Part shown: piece after piece, positions 44,683 through 59,648 of the stretch
How positions within the stretch are numbered: the first letter of the stretch is position 1
How the letters are laid out: the number at the start of each line of letters is the position of its first letter
Source: Pseudomonas morbosilactucae
GTDB lineage: Bacteria; Pseudomonadota; Gammaproteobacteria; Pseudomonadales; Pseudomonadaceae
Length of the DNA stretch: 64,000 nt
Direction of reading: 5' to 3'
NCBI RefSeq assembly: GCF_023241715.1
Contig: NZ_JALQCW010000015.1
Location: forward strand, 1-64,000
Notes under the pieces: generated by a model
What the model was told of the DNA's origin: nothing
The model's database searches: none
The model's input: only the letters and a program-made list of their open reading frames with translations
Program-made: the position numbers and the translations under genes

Positions 44683-45549
44683 TTAATTCTTCGCGACAGC
44701 GGGTTCGGCTGTCGTGGGCGCTACAGGTTCCCGCCAGCCGACGGCCAGGCCGTTGGCGTAGCGCAGGTCGATGCGCGCAATGTTCGTAATCTGTTCTTTC
44801 AACGTCTTTTCATAAATGGCAATGAAGCGGCGCATCTTTTCCACCAGATGATCGCGACCCAGCAGCAACTCAATGCCGGGCCCGGCGCTGCCGGCACCGG
44901 TGGTCAAGAACCAGCTGCCACGCTCGCGCAGCTCCAAACGGGCAATCGAAAAGCCCATGGGCCGCAGCATCTGGCTCAACACCTGGTACTGCTGCATCAC
45001 TTGCTGCTGGGCCCGCTGGGGTCCGAACAACTGCGGCAAGTGTTCATAGTTCGCCAGCTCACGCGGAGTGAACGCCTGGCCCTGGTTGTTCAACAGTGCC
45101 TCGTCGCCCCAACGGGCCACCGGCAGTTGCTCTTCCAGGCGAATCACCACCTGGTCCGGCCACACCCGACGCACTTCGGCGTGGGCGATCCAGGGCATCT
45201 GTTCCAGCTCGGTGCGCATGCTCGCCAGGTCGATGGTGAAGAAGCTCGACGCCACGTAAGGCGCGATCCGCTGCTGCACCGCCTGCTGGCTGATGTAACT
45301 CAGGTCACCCTGGACCGCGACCTTGGTGATCGGCCGGTCCGCGTAAGGCAGCAGGCGCTGGGCGCCTTCGTAGGTGCCAAAACCCAGCACCACCAACAAC
45401 ACGGGCCAGAACAGGCTTTTCAGAAAGCCGAAGTTGGCTTTCGGCAGGCGCACCGACATCGGCTCTTTAGCCACCATCCGGCTGGCACCCCGCGGCACCG
45501 GCTTGCGGCCGGGAGCGGGTTGCTGATGACGTAGCGATGCGCCTTGCAT
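44683..45549 (-). CDS. ftsQ: Cell division protein FtsQ
   Basis: 288 residues from the ATG at 45547-45549. A basic cytoplasmic tail is followed by one membrane helix ([19 protein letters not shown]) and a POTRA domain ([20 protein letters not shown]). The beta domain contains [22 protein letters not shown], which is a family hallmark. It scaffolds the divisome through FtsB and FtsL. It begins four bases after the ddlB stop. Confidence 0.97.
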   Translation of the reverse strand: MQGASLRHQQPAPGRKPVPRGASRMVAKEPMSVRLPKANFGFLKSLFWPVLLVVLGFGTYEGAQRLLPYADRPITKVAVQGDLSYISQQAVQQRIAPYVASSFFTIDLASMRTELEQMPWIAHAEVRRVWPDQVVIRLEEQLPVARWGDEALLNNQGQAFTPRELANYEHLPQLFGPQRAQQQVMQQYQVLSQMLRPMGFSIARLELRERGSWFLTTGAGSAGPGIELLLGRDHLVEKMRRFIAIYEKTLKEQITNIARIDLRYANGLAVGWREPVAPTTAEPAVAKN

Positions 45550-45553
45550 GGAC

Positions 45554-47956
<2,403 letters not shown>

Positions 47957-47964
<8 letters not shown>

Positions 47965-49027
47965 GGGCCACCTCCAGGCAGATATCGACCACGCTGCGGG
48001 TGGCTTCGGGTTTGGCCAGTCGGCGCGCTGCGTGCGCCATGTTGTCGAGTCGTTCCGGTTGCATCAAAACCTCTGTCAGGCGAGCGGCTAGATCCGCGGC
48101 ACCAGTCGTTCTTTGCGGCATCAGGAAAGCAGCGCCTTCACGAGCCAAATAGTCGGCGTTACGGGTCTGGTGATCGTCGATCGCGTGGGGCAAAGGCACC
48201 AGCATCGAGGGCAGACCGGCGGCAGCCAGTTCACTGACGGTCAGCGCACCTGCGCGACAGACCACCAGGTCGGCCCAGCCATAGGCTTGAGCCATGTCTT
48301 TGATAAAGGGCTGCACTTGCGCCTCGACACCAGCGTCGCGATAACGCTGCGCAGTCACTTCATCGTGGTTTTTGCCAGCCTGGTGGAAGACCTCCGGGCG
48401 CCACTGGGGATCGACCAGCGCCAGGGCCTCAGGCAGCAACTTGTTCAACGGTTCTGCACCCAGGCTTCCACCGAGGATCAGCAAACGCGCCTTGCGTCCG
48501 GCCAGGGCCTCGCGCGGTGTTTCGAGGAACAGTTCACCACGCACCGGGTTGCCCGTGGTGCGGCGGCTGGCGGAGGTGGCAAAGGTGTCCGGGAAAGCTT
48601 CGCAGACTCGCGCAGCCAACGGCACCAGCAGCCGATTGGCGGTACCGGCCACGGCGTTCTGTTCATGAACGATCACCGGCACACCGGCCAACTTGGCGGC
48701 GACTCCGCCAGGGCCCGTGACATAACCACCAAAGCCCAGCACACAGACCGGCTTCAGTTGGCGAATGATCTTGCGCGCCTGCAACACGGCCTTAATCAGC
48801 ACAAACGGCGCCTTGAGCAGGGACAGCTTGCCCTTGCCCCGCAGGCCGGTGACGTTGATCAGGTGCAGGGGCAACCCGGCACCCGGCACCAATTCGTTCT
48901 CGATGCCTCGCGGGGTCCCGAGCCAATGCACGCTGTAGCCACGGGCCTGGAATTCCCGCGCACAGGCCAAGGCCGGGAACACGTGGCCCCCGGTACCGCC
49001 CGCCATGATCAGCACGTTAGCGCCCAT
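47957..49027 (-). CDS. murG: Lipid II-forming N-acetylglucosaminyltransferase MurG
   Basis: 356 residues from the ATG at 49025-49027, GT-B fold. Signatures are [34 protein letters not shown] and the donor-binding [18 protein letters not shown]. It converts lipid I to lipid II on the inner face of the membrane. Its start lies inside the last 11 bases of ftsW. Confidence 0.98.
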
Positions 49028-50234
49028 GGATTGGCTCCTCGGCAAAATCACTTTCACTGAACTCCATCTCTTCACTGCCCAAGTGGGTTCGACTCTCCCA
49101 CTCGATGCGCAGCAACAAGCCCAGACAGGCACAGCAGATCACCAAGGAACTGCCGCCATAACTGAGGAACGGCAAGGTCAGGCCCTTGGTCGGCAACAAG
49201 CCTACGTTCACGCCGATGTTGATCAGGAATTGACCAATCCACAGGAACGACAAACCGTAAGCCACATAAGCGGCGAAGTACTGCTTGGCCTTCTCGGCCC
49301 ACAGACCGATGTACATGCCACGCACGCACACGAATACGAACAGCCCGACGGTGGCCAGGGAACCCACCACGCCCAACTCTTCAGCCAGCACCGAGAACAC
49401 GAAGTCGGTGTGGGCTTCGGGCAGGTAGAACTGCTTCTGCACGCTGTTGCCCAGGCCAACGCCGAGCCACTCGCCGCGACCGAAGGCAATCAACGCCTGG
49501 GTCAACTGGTAGCCGGAGCCGAACTGATCGGCCCAGGGGTCGGTAAAGGTGATCAAGCGCGCCATCCGGTAGGGCTGGGCCTGAACCAGGATGGTGACCG
49601 CCGCCACTGCCAGCACCACCATCAAGGTGAAACGGAACAGCCCGACCCCGCCCAGGAACAGCATGGCCGCCGCAGCGCCCATCATCACCACCGTGGCGCC
49701 GAAGTCCGGCTCCATCAGCAGCAGGCCAGCCATGGGCAGCAGCACGATGAAGGGCTTGAAGAAGCCCATCCAGCTCTCACGCACTTCCTTCTGCCGGCGC
49801 ACCAGGTAACCGCCCAGGTAGATCACCACGAACACCTTGGCGATCTCGGAGGGCTGCACGTTGAAGAAGCTGAAGCCGATCCAGCGCATCGAGCCGTTGA
49901 CCTCACGACCGATCCCCGGCACCAGCACCATTACCAGCAGGCCAAAGGCACCGATCAGCATCAACCAGCCCAGGCGCTGCCAGGTGGCGATGGGAATCAT
50001 CATGGTCACGACACAGGCACCCAGGCCGATGACCAGGTAAACCAAATGGCGAATCATGTGGTACAGCGGGTTACCCGACTGCACGGCGGCCACTTCCGAA
50101 GAGGCGGAGGTGATCATCACCAGCCCGAGGCCCAGCAGTGCCAGGCAACCGGCAAGCAATGGGAAGTCGAGGTCGATGCCACGACCGGTAATCAGCGGCG
50201 ACGGATAAGGCTTGATGATGTTGCGCAGGTTCAT
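49017..50234 (-). CDS. ftsW: Septal peptidoglycan glycosyltransferase FtsW
   Basis: 405 residues, SEDS family, about ten membrane helices. Family landmarks are GSMRWIGFSFFNVQPSEIAK near the middle and LPFLSYGGSSL near the C-terminus. It polymerises lipid II together with FtsI at the septum. The ATG overlaps the murD stop codon (ATGA). Confidence 0.98.
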   Translation of the reverse strand: MNLRNIIKPYPSPLITGRGIDLDFPLLAGCLALLGLGLVMITSASSEVAAVQSGNPLYHMIRHLVYLVIGLGACVVTMMIPIATWQRLGWLMLIGAFGLLVMVLVPGIGREVNGSMRWIGFSFFNVQPSEIAKVFVVIYLGGYLVRRQKEVRESWMGFFKPFIVLLPMAGLLLMEPDFGATVVMMGAAAAMLFLGGVGLFRFTLMVVLAVAAVTILVQAQPYRMARLITFTDPWADQFGSGYQLTQALIAFGRGEWLGVGLGNSVQKQFYLPEAHTDFVFSVLAEELGVVGSLATVGLFVFVCVRGMYIGLWAEKAKQYFAAYVAYGLSFLWIGQFLINIGVNVGLLPTKGLTLPFLSYGGSSLVICCACLGLLLRIEWESRTHLGSEEMEFSESDFAEEPIHGR

Positions 50235-51577
50235 GCCAAGCCCTCCACAGCCTGGGCAAACAGCTGCCCACGCTCTTCGTAGTTCTTGAACATGTCGAAA
50301 CTGGCGCACGCCGGCGACAGCAACACCGCATCGCCGGGCTGGGCCACGGCCTTGCACTGGGCGATGGCGTCGTCCAGGGACGTGGCGCGTACTTGCGGCA
50401 CGGCGTCGCCCAGGGCAGCAGCGATCAAATCGGCATCGCGGCCCATCAGCACCACCGCGCGGCAGTGCGCGGCCACGGGTGCTTTAAGGTCTTTAAAATC
50501 GGCGCCCTTGCCGTCGCCACCGGCGATCAGCACCAGCTTCCCGTCGATATCAGCCCCCAGGCCTTCGATAGCGGCCAATGCAGCGCCCACGTTGGTGGCC
50601 TTGGAATCGTTGTAATAGCTGACACCGCCCAGGTCGCGCACCCACTGGCAGCGATGTTCGAGACCGCCGAAGGTGCGCAGGCTCGAGAGCATGGCATCGA
50701 ACGGGAGGCCCACCGCATGCCCAAGGGCCAAGGCCGCCAGGGCGTTGGACTGGTTATGCGCGCCACGGATCTTCAGTTCACGTACCGGCATCAGGTTCTG
50801 GAATTCGAAGGCCAGGTACTTCTCGCCGTTCTCTTCGCGAATGCCAAAGGCCTTAAAGTCGGGTTTGCCCAGGCCGAAGGTCCAGCACGGCAGGCCTTCG
50901 CCGATCAGCGGACGGGTCAAGGCATCCTGACGGTTGAACACCACTTGCCGCGCCCCGCGGAAGATCCGGTGCTTGGCCAAGTGATAGGCCGGCAGGCCGC
51001 TGTAGCGGTCCATATGGTCTTCACTGATGTTCAACACGGTCGCCACTTCGGCACCCAGGTCGTGGGTGGTCTCCAACTGGAAGCTGGACAACTCCATGAC
51101 GTACAGCTCGACGTCGTCGCTGAGCAGGTCGAGGGCCGGGGTCCCCAGGTTCCCGCCCACCGCCACACGCTTGCCCGCCGCAGCAGCCATCTCGCCGACC
51201 AGGGTGGTGACGGTGCTTTTGGCGTTGGAGCCGCTGATGGCGACGATCGGCGCCTTGGCGTTACGCGCGAACAGCTCGATGTCACCCGACAGCTTGACGC
51301 CACGGGCTGCTGCCGCTTGCAGGGCGGGCGTGGCCAGGGCCAGGCCAGGGCTCACGTAGAGCTCGTCGGCACGGCACAGGAATTCCACGTCCAGTTCGCC
51401 ACAACGCACTTCCACATGAGGGTAGTCACGGCGCAGCGTGGCCAGCTCAGGTGGATTGTCCCGCGTGTCGGCCACTGCAAACGCCACGCCCCGGCTCGCC
51501 AGGAAGCGAACCAGGGACATGCCGCTCTTGCCGAGGCCGACAACGATGCGGAAGTGGTCAGAAGCGATCAGAGACAC
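50231..51577 (-). CDS. murD: UDP-N-acetylmuramoyl-alanine--D-glutamate ligase
   Basis: 448 residues. It has the N-terminal IVVGLGKSGMSLVRFLASRG, the P-loop ISGSNAKSTVTTLVGEM, and NDSKATNVGAALAAIEG with the C-terminal domain Lys/Asn set. The usual GTNGKST P-loop reads GSNAKST here, as in other Pseudomonas MurD proteins as far as I recall. The start is a GTG at 51575-51577, preceded by GAGGT. It lies five bases after mraY. Confidence 0.97.
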   Translation of the reverse strand: MSLIASDHFRIVVGLGKSGMSLVRFLASRGVAFAVADTRDNPPELATLRRDYPHVEVRCGELDVEFLCRADELYVSPGLALATPALQAAAARGVKLSGDIELFARNAKAPIVAISGSNAKSTVTTLVGEMAAAAGKRVAVGGNLGTPALDLLSDDVELYVMELSSFQLETTHDLGAEVATVLNISEDHMDRYSGLPAYHLAKHRIFRGARQVVFNRQDALTRPLIGEGLPCWTFGLGKPDFKAFGIREENGEKYLAFEFQNLMPVRELKIRGAHNQSNALAALALGHAVGLPFDAMLSSLRTFGGLEHRCQWVRDLGGVSYYNDSKATNVGAALAAIEGLGADIDGKLVLIAGGDGKGADFKDLKAPVAAHCRAVVLMGRDADLIAAALGDAVPQVRATSLDDAIAQCKAVAQPGDAVLLSPACASFDMFKNYEERGQLFAQAVEGLA

Positions 51578-51582
51578 TCGTT

Positions 51583-52665
51583 CTACCTCAGCTTCAGGGT
51601 GGCAAGGCCGACCAACACGAGAATCACAGTGATGATCCAGAAACGGACAATCACGCGCGGCTCGGGCCAGCCCTTGAGTTCAAAGTGGTGGTGGATCGGC
51701 GCCATGCGGAACACACGACGACCGGTGAGTTTGAAAGAGGCCACCTGGATGACCACCGACAGGGTCTCCATCACAAAGACACCGCCCATGATGAACAGGA
51801 CGATTTCCTGGCGAACGATTACCGCGATGGTGCCCAAAGCCGCGCCCAGCGCCAGTGCGCCGACGTCGCCCATGAATACTTGGGCCGGGTACGTGTTGAA
51901 CCACAAGAAACCCAGGCCGGCGCCAATCAACGCGCCACAGAACACAATCAGCTCACCAGCGCCCGGTACGTAAGGGATCAGCAGGTACTCGGCAAACTTC
52001 ACGTTACCCGACAGGTAGCAGAAGATGCCCAGAGCACCGCCCACCATCACGGTCGGCATGATCGCCAGGCCGTCGAGGCCGTCGGTGAGGTTGACCGCGT
52101 TGCTCGATCCGACAATAACGAAGTAGGTCAGCACCACGAAGCCCACGCCCAATGGAATGCTGACGTCCTTGAGCATCGGGATCAGCAGGGTGGTTTCCAC
52201 CGGACTCTGCGCGGTCATATAAAGGAAGATCGCCGCACCCAGGCCGAACACCGACTGCCAGAAATACTTCCAGCGGCTCGGCAAGCCTCGGGAGTTCTTC
52301 TCGATCACCTTGCGGTAGTCATCCACCCAACCGATGGCACCAAACGCCAGGGTCACCAACAGCACAACCCACACATAGTGGTTGCGCAGGTCTGCCCACA
52401 GCAGGGTGCTGACACCAATGGCAGAAAGAATCAGCGCACCGCCCATGGTGGGGGTGCCAGATTTGGACAGGTGAGACTGCGGCCCGTCGTTACGGACGGA
52501 CTGACCGATCTGCCGGCTCTGCAACGTGCGGATCATCCACGGCCCCAGGCACAGCGACAACGACAACGCGGTCAGCACACCGAGAATCCCGCGCAGGGTC
52601 AGGTACTGAAAGACCGCGAAGCCTTTGTAGAACTGTTGCAGGTACTCCGCTAGCAGCAGCAGCAT
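51583..52665 (-). CDS. mraY: Phospho-N-acetylmuramoyl-pentapeptide transferase MraY
   Basis: 360 residues, ten membrane helices. Catalytic motifs are [31 protein letters not shown] and [11 protein letters not shown], and the histidine cluster [11 protein letters not shown]. It transfers phospho-MurNAc-pentapeptide to undecaprenyl phosphate, giving lipid I. The ATG shares one base with the murF stop codon. Confidence 0.98.
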   Translation of the reverse strand: MLLLLAEYLQQFYKGFAVFQYLTLRGILGVLTALSLSLCLGPWMIRTLQSRQIGQSVRNDGPQSHLSKSGTPTMGGALILSAIGVSTLLWADLRNHYVWVVLLVTLAFGAIGWVDDYRKVIEKNSRGLPSRWKYFWQSVFGLGAAIFLYMTAQSPVETTLLIPMLKDVSIPLGVGFVVLTYFVIVGSSNAVNLTDGLDGLAIMPTVMVGGALGIFCYLSGNVKFAEYLLIPYVPGAGELIVFCGALIGAGLGFLWFNTYPAQVFMGDVGALALGAALGTIAVIVRQEIVLFIMGGVFVMETLSVVIQVASFKLTGRRVFRMAPIHHHFELKGWPEPRVIVRFWIITVILVLVGLATLKLR

Positions 52666-54047
52666 TAATGTTTCACTCCGTTCTTTTCTTGAAGAAGGGG
52701 ACCGCACAACGCCACGACGATGTTTTCCATCACCGCACTGCGCGATCCTTTGATCAAAATGGTGGTATTGGGGTCTTGCTCGACGTCCAGAGCGGCAATC
52801 AGGTCAGCCTGGCTGGCGAAATGGCGCGCATGTTCGCCAAAGGCGTCCACGGCATGGGCCATCATCGGACCTACGGCGTACAAGGCCGAAACCTTGCCGG
52901 CGGCATATGCACCCACTTCGCGGTGCCCCTGCTCCGCCCACTCGCCCAACTCGCCGACGTCTCCGAGCACCAGGACGGTGCGGCCGGAAAAGCCGGCGAG
53001 TATATCAACGGCGGCGCACATGGAGGTGGGGTTTGCGTTGTAAGTGTCGTCGATCACACGAATGCCGTTTTTCGCCAACTGCGCCACCGTGCGCCCTTTT
53101 ACTGGCTGCACAGCGTTCAAGCCCGTGGCGATACCAAACAGCGAGACGCCCATGGCGTGGGCGGCAGCAGCGGCCGCCAAGGCGTTGGCCACGTTATGGG
53201 TGCCCAGCAAGTTCAGCTGCACCTGCTCCACGCCTTGCGGGCTGTGGAGTTTGAACGAAGGGCAGCCCCGCGCATCGCGGTCTATATCCGACGCATGGAA
53301 GTCTGCACGAGGGTCGCTCAAAGCGAAGCTCAAGATCTGCCGGCCAGCAGCCCGGGCTTTCCAGATCGCAAAGGCCTTGTCGTCAAGGTTCAGCACGGCG
53401 ACGCCAGAAGCGTCCAGCCCTTCAAGAATCTCGCCCTTGGCTTCGACAATCTTCTCCGGGCCACCGAACTCACCGACGTGAGCGGTCCCTGCATTGTTGA
53501 TGACCGCGACTTGAGGCCGGGTCATGGCAACGGTGTAGGCGATCTCACCGATCCGCGAAGCGCCCAGCTCAATGACCGCGGCGGTATGTTCCGGAGCCAG
53601 TTCGAGCAAGGTCAGTGGCGCACCGAGGTCGTTGTTCAGGTTGCCGCGTGTGGCCAGCACCGGGCCGCGAGTACGCAGAATACTGGCGAGCATTTCCTTG
53701 ACCGTGGTCTTGCCACTGGAGCCGGTAATAGCCGCCACCGGCTGAGTAAACGCCGAACGATTGAGCGCGCCGAGTTGCCCCAGGGCCACACGGGTGTCGC
53801 TGACCAGCAGTTGCGGCAGGGTGGAGTCCACGACTTCACGCTCCACCAAGGCTGCGACCGCACCCTTGGCAGCGACTTCATTCAAATAGTCATGACCGTC
53901 GAAACGCGGGCCGGCCAAGGCAATAAACAACTGCCCGGGCTGGATGGCACGACTGTCGATGCTGACGCCATTAAAGGAGGCATCGGCGGCAACCAGGCGC
54001 CCGGCCAAGACGCGGGTCAGTTCGCTCAGTTTCAAAGCGTTAAGCAT
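52665..54047 (-). CDS. murF: UDP-N-acetylmuramoyl-tripeptide--D-alanyl-D-alanine ligase
   Basis: 460 residues, Mur ligase family. It has the N-terminal [18 protein letters not shown], the P-loop [16 protein letters not shown] and [18 protein letters not shown] of the ATP-binding domain. It adds D-Ala-D-Ala to the peptide stem. The start overlaps murE by eight bases. Confidence 0.98.
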   Translation of the reverse strand: MLNALKLSELTRVLAGRLVAADASFNGVSIDSRAIQPGQLFIALAGPRFDGHDYLNEVAAKGAVAALVEREVVDSTLPQLLVSDTRVALGQLGALNRSAFTQPVAAITGSSGKTTVKEMLASILRTRGPVLATRGNLNNDLGAPLTLLELAPEHTAAVIELGASRIGEIAYTVAMTRPQVAVINNAGTAHVGEFGGPEKIVEAKGEILEGLDASGVAVLNLDDKAFAIWKARAAGRQILSFALSDPRADFHASDIDRDARGCPSFKLHSPQGVEQVQLNLLGTHNVANALAAAAAAHAMGVSLFGIATGLNAVQPVKGRTVAQLAKNGIRVIDDTYNANPTSMCAAVDILAGFSGRTVLVLGDVGELGEWAEQGHREVGAYAAGKVSALYAVGPMMAHAVDAFGEHARHFASQADLIAALDVEQDPNTTILIKGSRSAVMENIVVALCGPLLQEKNGVKH

Positions 54048-55502
54048 GGGCGACCTCCCAGGCAGTCAGGGCTTTGTCGGCTTCCACCAAGTCGGAAAAC
54101 CCGTGGCGTTCACCGTTGATTTCCTGATAGTCCTCATGGCCCTTGCCGGCCAGAACGATCACGTCCTCTGCCGAAGCACTGGCAATCAGCTGGGCGATGG
54201 CCAAACCACGACCGGCGACAAACTCGACCTTGTCCGCTGCAGCAAAACCACCTCGGATGTCGTCGAAAATCAGCGCAGGGTCTTCAGTACGAGGATTGTC
54301 ATCGGTGACCAGCACCGCGTCCGCCAGGCGCTCCACCACTTGCGCCATCAACGGCCGCTTGCCGCGATCACGATCGCCGCCGCAACCGAACAGGCACAGC
54401 AAGCGCCCCTTGGCGTGGGGACGCAGGGCCAGCAAAACCTTTTCCAGCGCGTCCGGGGTGTGGGCGTAATCGACCACCACCAGCGGCTGATTACCGCCCC
54501 CCAAACGCTGCATGCGCCCGGCCGGGCCTTCGAGCTTGGGCAGCACGGCGAGGATTTCATCCAGCGCGTAATCCAGGCCCAACAAGGCGCCGACCGCCGC
54601 CAGAACGTTGCTCAGGTTGAAACGCCCGAGCAAGGTGCTACACAAGTGATGCTCGCCCTGGGGGGTGACCAGTGTGGCGCGCACGCCCTCATCATCGAAC
54701 CGCGCCTCGCGGCAATACAGGTAGGCGCTGGCATCTTCCAGGCTGTAAGTGATCAGGCGCGAGTCGTGCTTTTCAGCGGCCAACCGACGACCGAAGTCGT
54801 CGTCAAGATTGATCACCCGGCACGCCAGGTCGGTCCAGTTGAACAGCTTGGCCTTGGCCGCGCCGTACGCTTCCATGGTGCCGTGATAATCCAGGTGGTC
54901 CCGGGACAGATTGGTCAGCACCGCCACATCGAAGGCCAAGGCCGCGACACGGCCCTGATCCAAGCCGTGGGACGACACTTCCATGGCCACCGCCTTGGCA
55001 CCGGCCTTTTTCAGGTCGGCCAGGGTGGCTTGCACCGCAATCGGATTCGGCGTGGTGTGCTGGCCGCTTTGCAGCGCGCCATAAAAACCGGTGCCCAAGG
55101 TCCCCACCAGGCCGCAATGCTGGCCAAGCAGGTCCAACGCCTGGGCGACCAATTGGGTCACGCTGGTTTTACCGTTGGTACCGGTCACACCCACCAGGTT
55201 GAGCTGGCGGCTCGGGTCGCCATAAAAGCGCCCAGCGATATCGGACAGTTGGGCGGCCAGGCCTTTGACGGGAATCAAGGGAGCATCGGTGATCGGCAGC
55301 ACCGTGGCGCCATCGACTTCATAAGCCACGGCGGCCGCACCGCGCTGCAGTGCATCGGCAATGTGCGCACGCCCGTCGAACTTACCGCCAGGCACTGCCA
55401 AAAACAGATCACCGGCGCGCACTTGGCGGCTGTCCAGTGTCAGTTCACGAATCAGCAAATCACGGCCGGCATGGGCGAAAATCTTGTTCAGGCTAAGAGA
55501 CA

Positions 55503-55503
<1 letters not shown>
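54040..55503 (-). CDS. murE: UDP-N-acetylmuramoyl-L-alanyl-D-glutamate--2,6-diaminopimelate ligase
   Basis: 487 residues. It has LTLDSRQVRAGDLFLAVPG, the P-loop GVTGTNGKTSVTQLVAQ, and the DNPRTEDPALIFDDIRGG motif, whose DNPR selects meso-diaminopimelate. The C-terminal LAGKGHEDYQEING is typical. The ATG shares one base with the ftsI stop. Confidence 0.98.
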
Positions 55504-57513
<2,010 letters not shown>

Positions 57514-57517
<4 letters not shown>

Positions 57518-58461
57518 CGCAGCTTCTCCGCAACGCGCATGACAGCACTGCGGGAGCGTGGGTTGGCTTTGAGTTCGGCCTCGGAGGCGAACTGCGCTTT
57601 GCCATGGACTTTGATTTTCGGCACGAAGGCTTCAAAACGTACCGGCAGGTTGCGCGGCAGGTTATCGGACTCACCCTTCACCAGACGACGCATGAACAGT
57701 TTGACGATGCGATCTTCCAGGGAGTGAAAGCTGATCACCACCAGACGGCCGCCCACTTCAAGGGATTCCAGCGCGGCCTCAAGACCGGCTTCCAGATCGC
57801 CCAGCTCATTGTTCACATGAATACGCAGACCCTGGAATGCGCGAGTCGCCGGGTTCTTGCCTTTTTCCCAAGCGGGGTTGGCGACTTTCAGTACTTCGGC
57901 CAGATCGGCGGTACGCGTAAAGGGCTGGATCTCGCGACGCTCGACCACGGCACGGGCCATGCGTCCGGAGAAGCGCTCTTCACCGTATTCCTTGAACACA
58001 CGGGCGATTTCTTCCACGGGAGCCGTGGCAATGAACTCGGCAGCGCTGATACCGCGAGTCGGGTCCATGCGCATGTCCAGGGGGCCATCATTGAGGAAAC
58101 TGAAGCCTCGCTCAGGATCGTCCAACTGTGGCGACGACACGCCCAGGTCCAGCAGAACCCCGCTGACTTTGCCATCCAGGCCACGATCGGAGACCTCCGA
58201 CCCAAGCTCGGCAAAACTGCGCTGTACAACGACAAAGCGGCCGTCTTCGGCCGCTAGCGCTTGCCCGGTGGCAATCGCTTGGGGATCTTTATCGAACCCG
58301 AGGAGCCGACCACCCGGCCCGAGCTTGCTGAGGATCAAGCGACTGTGGCCACCCCGGCCGAACGTACCGTCCAAATAGCAGCCATCAGCACGCACGGCGA
58401 GAGCCTCAACGGCTTCGTCAAGCAGTACGGTGATGTGGTTAAAGCCGCTATCAATAGTCAC
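57514..58461 (-). CDS. rsmH: 16S rRNA m4C1402 methyltransferase RsmH (MraW)
   Basis: 315 residues. The opening [20 protein letters not shown], the SAM-binding [14 protein letters not shown] and the [16 protein letters not shown] motif identify RsmH. It methylates C1402 of 16S rRNA, the residue also modified by RsmI encoded at 59.6 kb. The ATG overlaps the mraZ stop by four bases. Confidence 0.98.
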
Positions 58462-58913
58462 AGGATCAAATCACGCAGTTCATCAGGCATCGCGCCCGGT
58501 TGTTGAATAGCTGCCAGGTCCGCTGCAGACACAGCGTTCCAGGCATCCTCGTCCCACAATTGGAACTTGTTCAGTTGGCCAACCAGCATTGCGCGCTTAT
58601 CCAACTTGGCATATTCGCGCAGGCGTGGCGGAACCAGAAAACGACCACTGCCATCGAGCTCGAGGTCGACGGCATTACCAATCAGCAAACGTTGCAAACG
58701 ACGGTTCTCTTCGCGAAGCGAAGGCAGTGCGCGCAGTTTGGTTTCAATCAGCTCCCACTCATCGAGGGGGTAAACACACAAGCAAGGATCAACAGCGTCG
58801 ATCGTGACGATTAACTGCCCGGAACTTCGCGAAACCAGCTCGTCACGATACCGGCTCGGCATGGCGAGACGGCCTTTTGCATCGAGACTGATAGCGTTAG
58901 CTCCGCGAAACAC
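58458..58913 (-). CDS. mraZ: Transcriptional regulator MraZ
   Basis: 151 residues with two swapped AbrB-like beta units. The tandem motifs [20 protein letters not shown] and, about 75 residues later, [20 protein letters not shown] are diagnostic. It binds phased direct repeats upstream of itself and represses the whole cluster. It is the first gene of the dcw operon. Confidence 0.97.
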   Translation of the reverse strand: MFRGANAISLDAKGRLAMPSRYRDELVSRSSGQLIVTIDAVDPCLCVYPLDEWELIETKLRALPSLREENRRLQRLLIGNAVDLELDGSGRFLVPPRLREYAKLDKRAMLVGQLNKFQLWDEDAWNAVSAADLAAIQQPGAMPDELRDLIL

Positions 58914-58954
58914 GTCAGCGCTTCTCCAAATTTTAGCGTTTTGCGCTCAAAAAA

Positions 58955-58990
58955 CCCACTTCATGCCACTTTCCGCCACTTGCGCACACT
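58955..58990 (-). promoter_or_regulatory. mraZ: MraZ operator: phased direct repeats
   Basis: On the minus strand AGTGGC, AGTGGC and AGTGGG recur with an exact 10-base period (58975-58980, 58965-58970, 58955-58960). A degenerate AGTGTG stands one period upstream (58985-58990). This matches the GTGGG-type repeats with five-base spacers bound by MraZ. They lie between the -10 element and the mraZ start. Confidence 0.8.
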
Positions 58991-59017
58991 ATAGGAATGC
59001 GCCCACCACACCGTCAA
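58988..59017 (-). promoter_or_regulatory. Promoter of the dcw cluster
   Basis: On the minus strand TTGACG (59012-59017) and TATAGT (58988-58993) are separated by 18 bases. Transcription would begin inside the MraZ repeats, about 70 bases before the mraZ ATG. The overlap explains repression by MraZ. Confidence 0.75.
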
Positions 59018-59220
59018 GGCGCGCAGCGACGGAAAAGCCTTATAGATCGGAGATTTAGGAGACTAAAAAGAGGGATAACAAGAATTTGCGGAGGGTTTTG
59101 ACCTGATAACTTCATCCAGCTCATGAAGCTGCATCACGAAGTTAAAGTAGTTTGTTAAGAGTAAGATTTTTTCGGTATTACAAAAACGCTTCTGCTATTG
59201 AATCAAGCAGGGAGGGAAAA
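58991..59220. other. Interval between the dcw promoter and rnpB
   Basis: Together with the operator this makes a roughly 307-base stretch without a protein gene. Beyond the promoter it contains an AT-richer tract (about 59038-59180) in which I see no gene, and the rnpB terminator at 59182-59210. Confidence 0.5.
59182..59210 (-). terminator. Terminator of rnpB
   Basis: On the minus strand CTGCT and AGCAG form a short stem, followed by AAGCG and TTTTTG. It is placed about 11 bases after the mature 3' end of RNase P RNA. Confidence 0.6.
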
Positions 59221-59576
59221 GGTGGAGAGTCGATCTGTAAGCCGGGTTCTGTCGAGGACAGTCATTCCTCTACGATGGCCATCACTGGACATCTTTAGCA
59301 ACCTACCCGGTTCCAGCGCGGGCCACGCCTTGGAACCCTATTTGGTCTTGCTCCGAGTGGGGTTTACCTAGCCACGAACTGTTGCCAGACGTGCGGTGCG
59401 CTCTTACCGCACCTTTTCACCCTTACCGGCACCGAAGTGCTTAGGCGGTTATTTTCTGTGGCACTTTCCGTAGGCTCACGCCCCCCAGGCATTACCTGGC
59501 ACTCCGCCCTATGGAGCCCGGACTTTCCTCCCCCCCCTAATTTTCATAGAGGGCAGCGACTGTCCAATCGACTCTC
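59221..59576 (-). ncRNA. rnpB: RNase P RNA (class A)
   Basis: About 355 bases on the minus strand, the catalytic RNA that removes tRNA 5' leaders together with RnpA. Landmarks in order: the 5' start AGAGTCGATTGGACAGTCGC, the GGAGGAAAGTCCGGGCTCC core (P4 and CR-I), ACAGAAAATAACCGCC, GGTAAGGGTGAAAAGG, and the 3' region ACAGAACCCGGCTTACAGAT. The P1 helix closes by pairing AGAGTCGAT at the 5' end with ATCGACTCT near the 3' end. The boundaries are inferred from this pairing and could be off by a few bases. A terminator follows at 59182-59210. Confidence 0.96.
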
Positions 59577-59584
59577 CGCCGCGC

Positions 59585-59613
59585 AGGTTAACGGCAGAGA
59601 GGCGGAAGAACAA
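59585..59613 (-). promoter_or_regulatory. rnpB: Possible promoter of rnpB
   Basis: On the minus strand TTGTTC (59608-59613) and TAACCT (59585-59590) are 17 bases apart. The -10 is a fair match and lies about nine bases before the mature 5' end of the RNA. Confidence 0.45.
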
Positions 59614-59648
59614 GCGCTAAAAGCCTTTTGCCACTTTGCCGCCACCCT

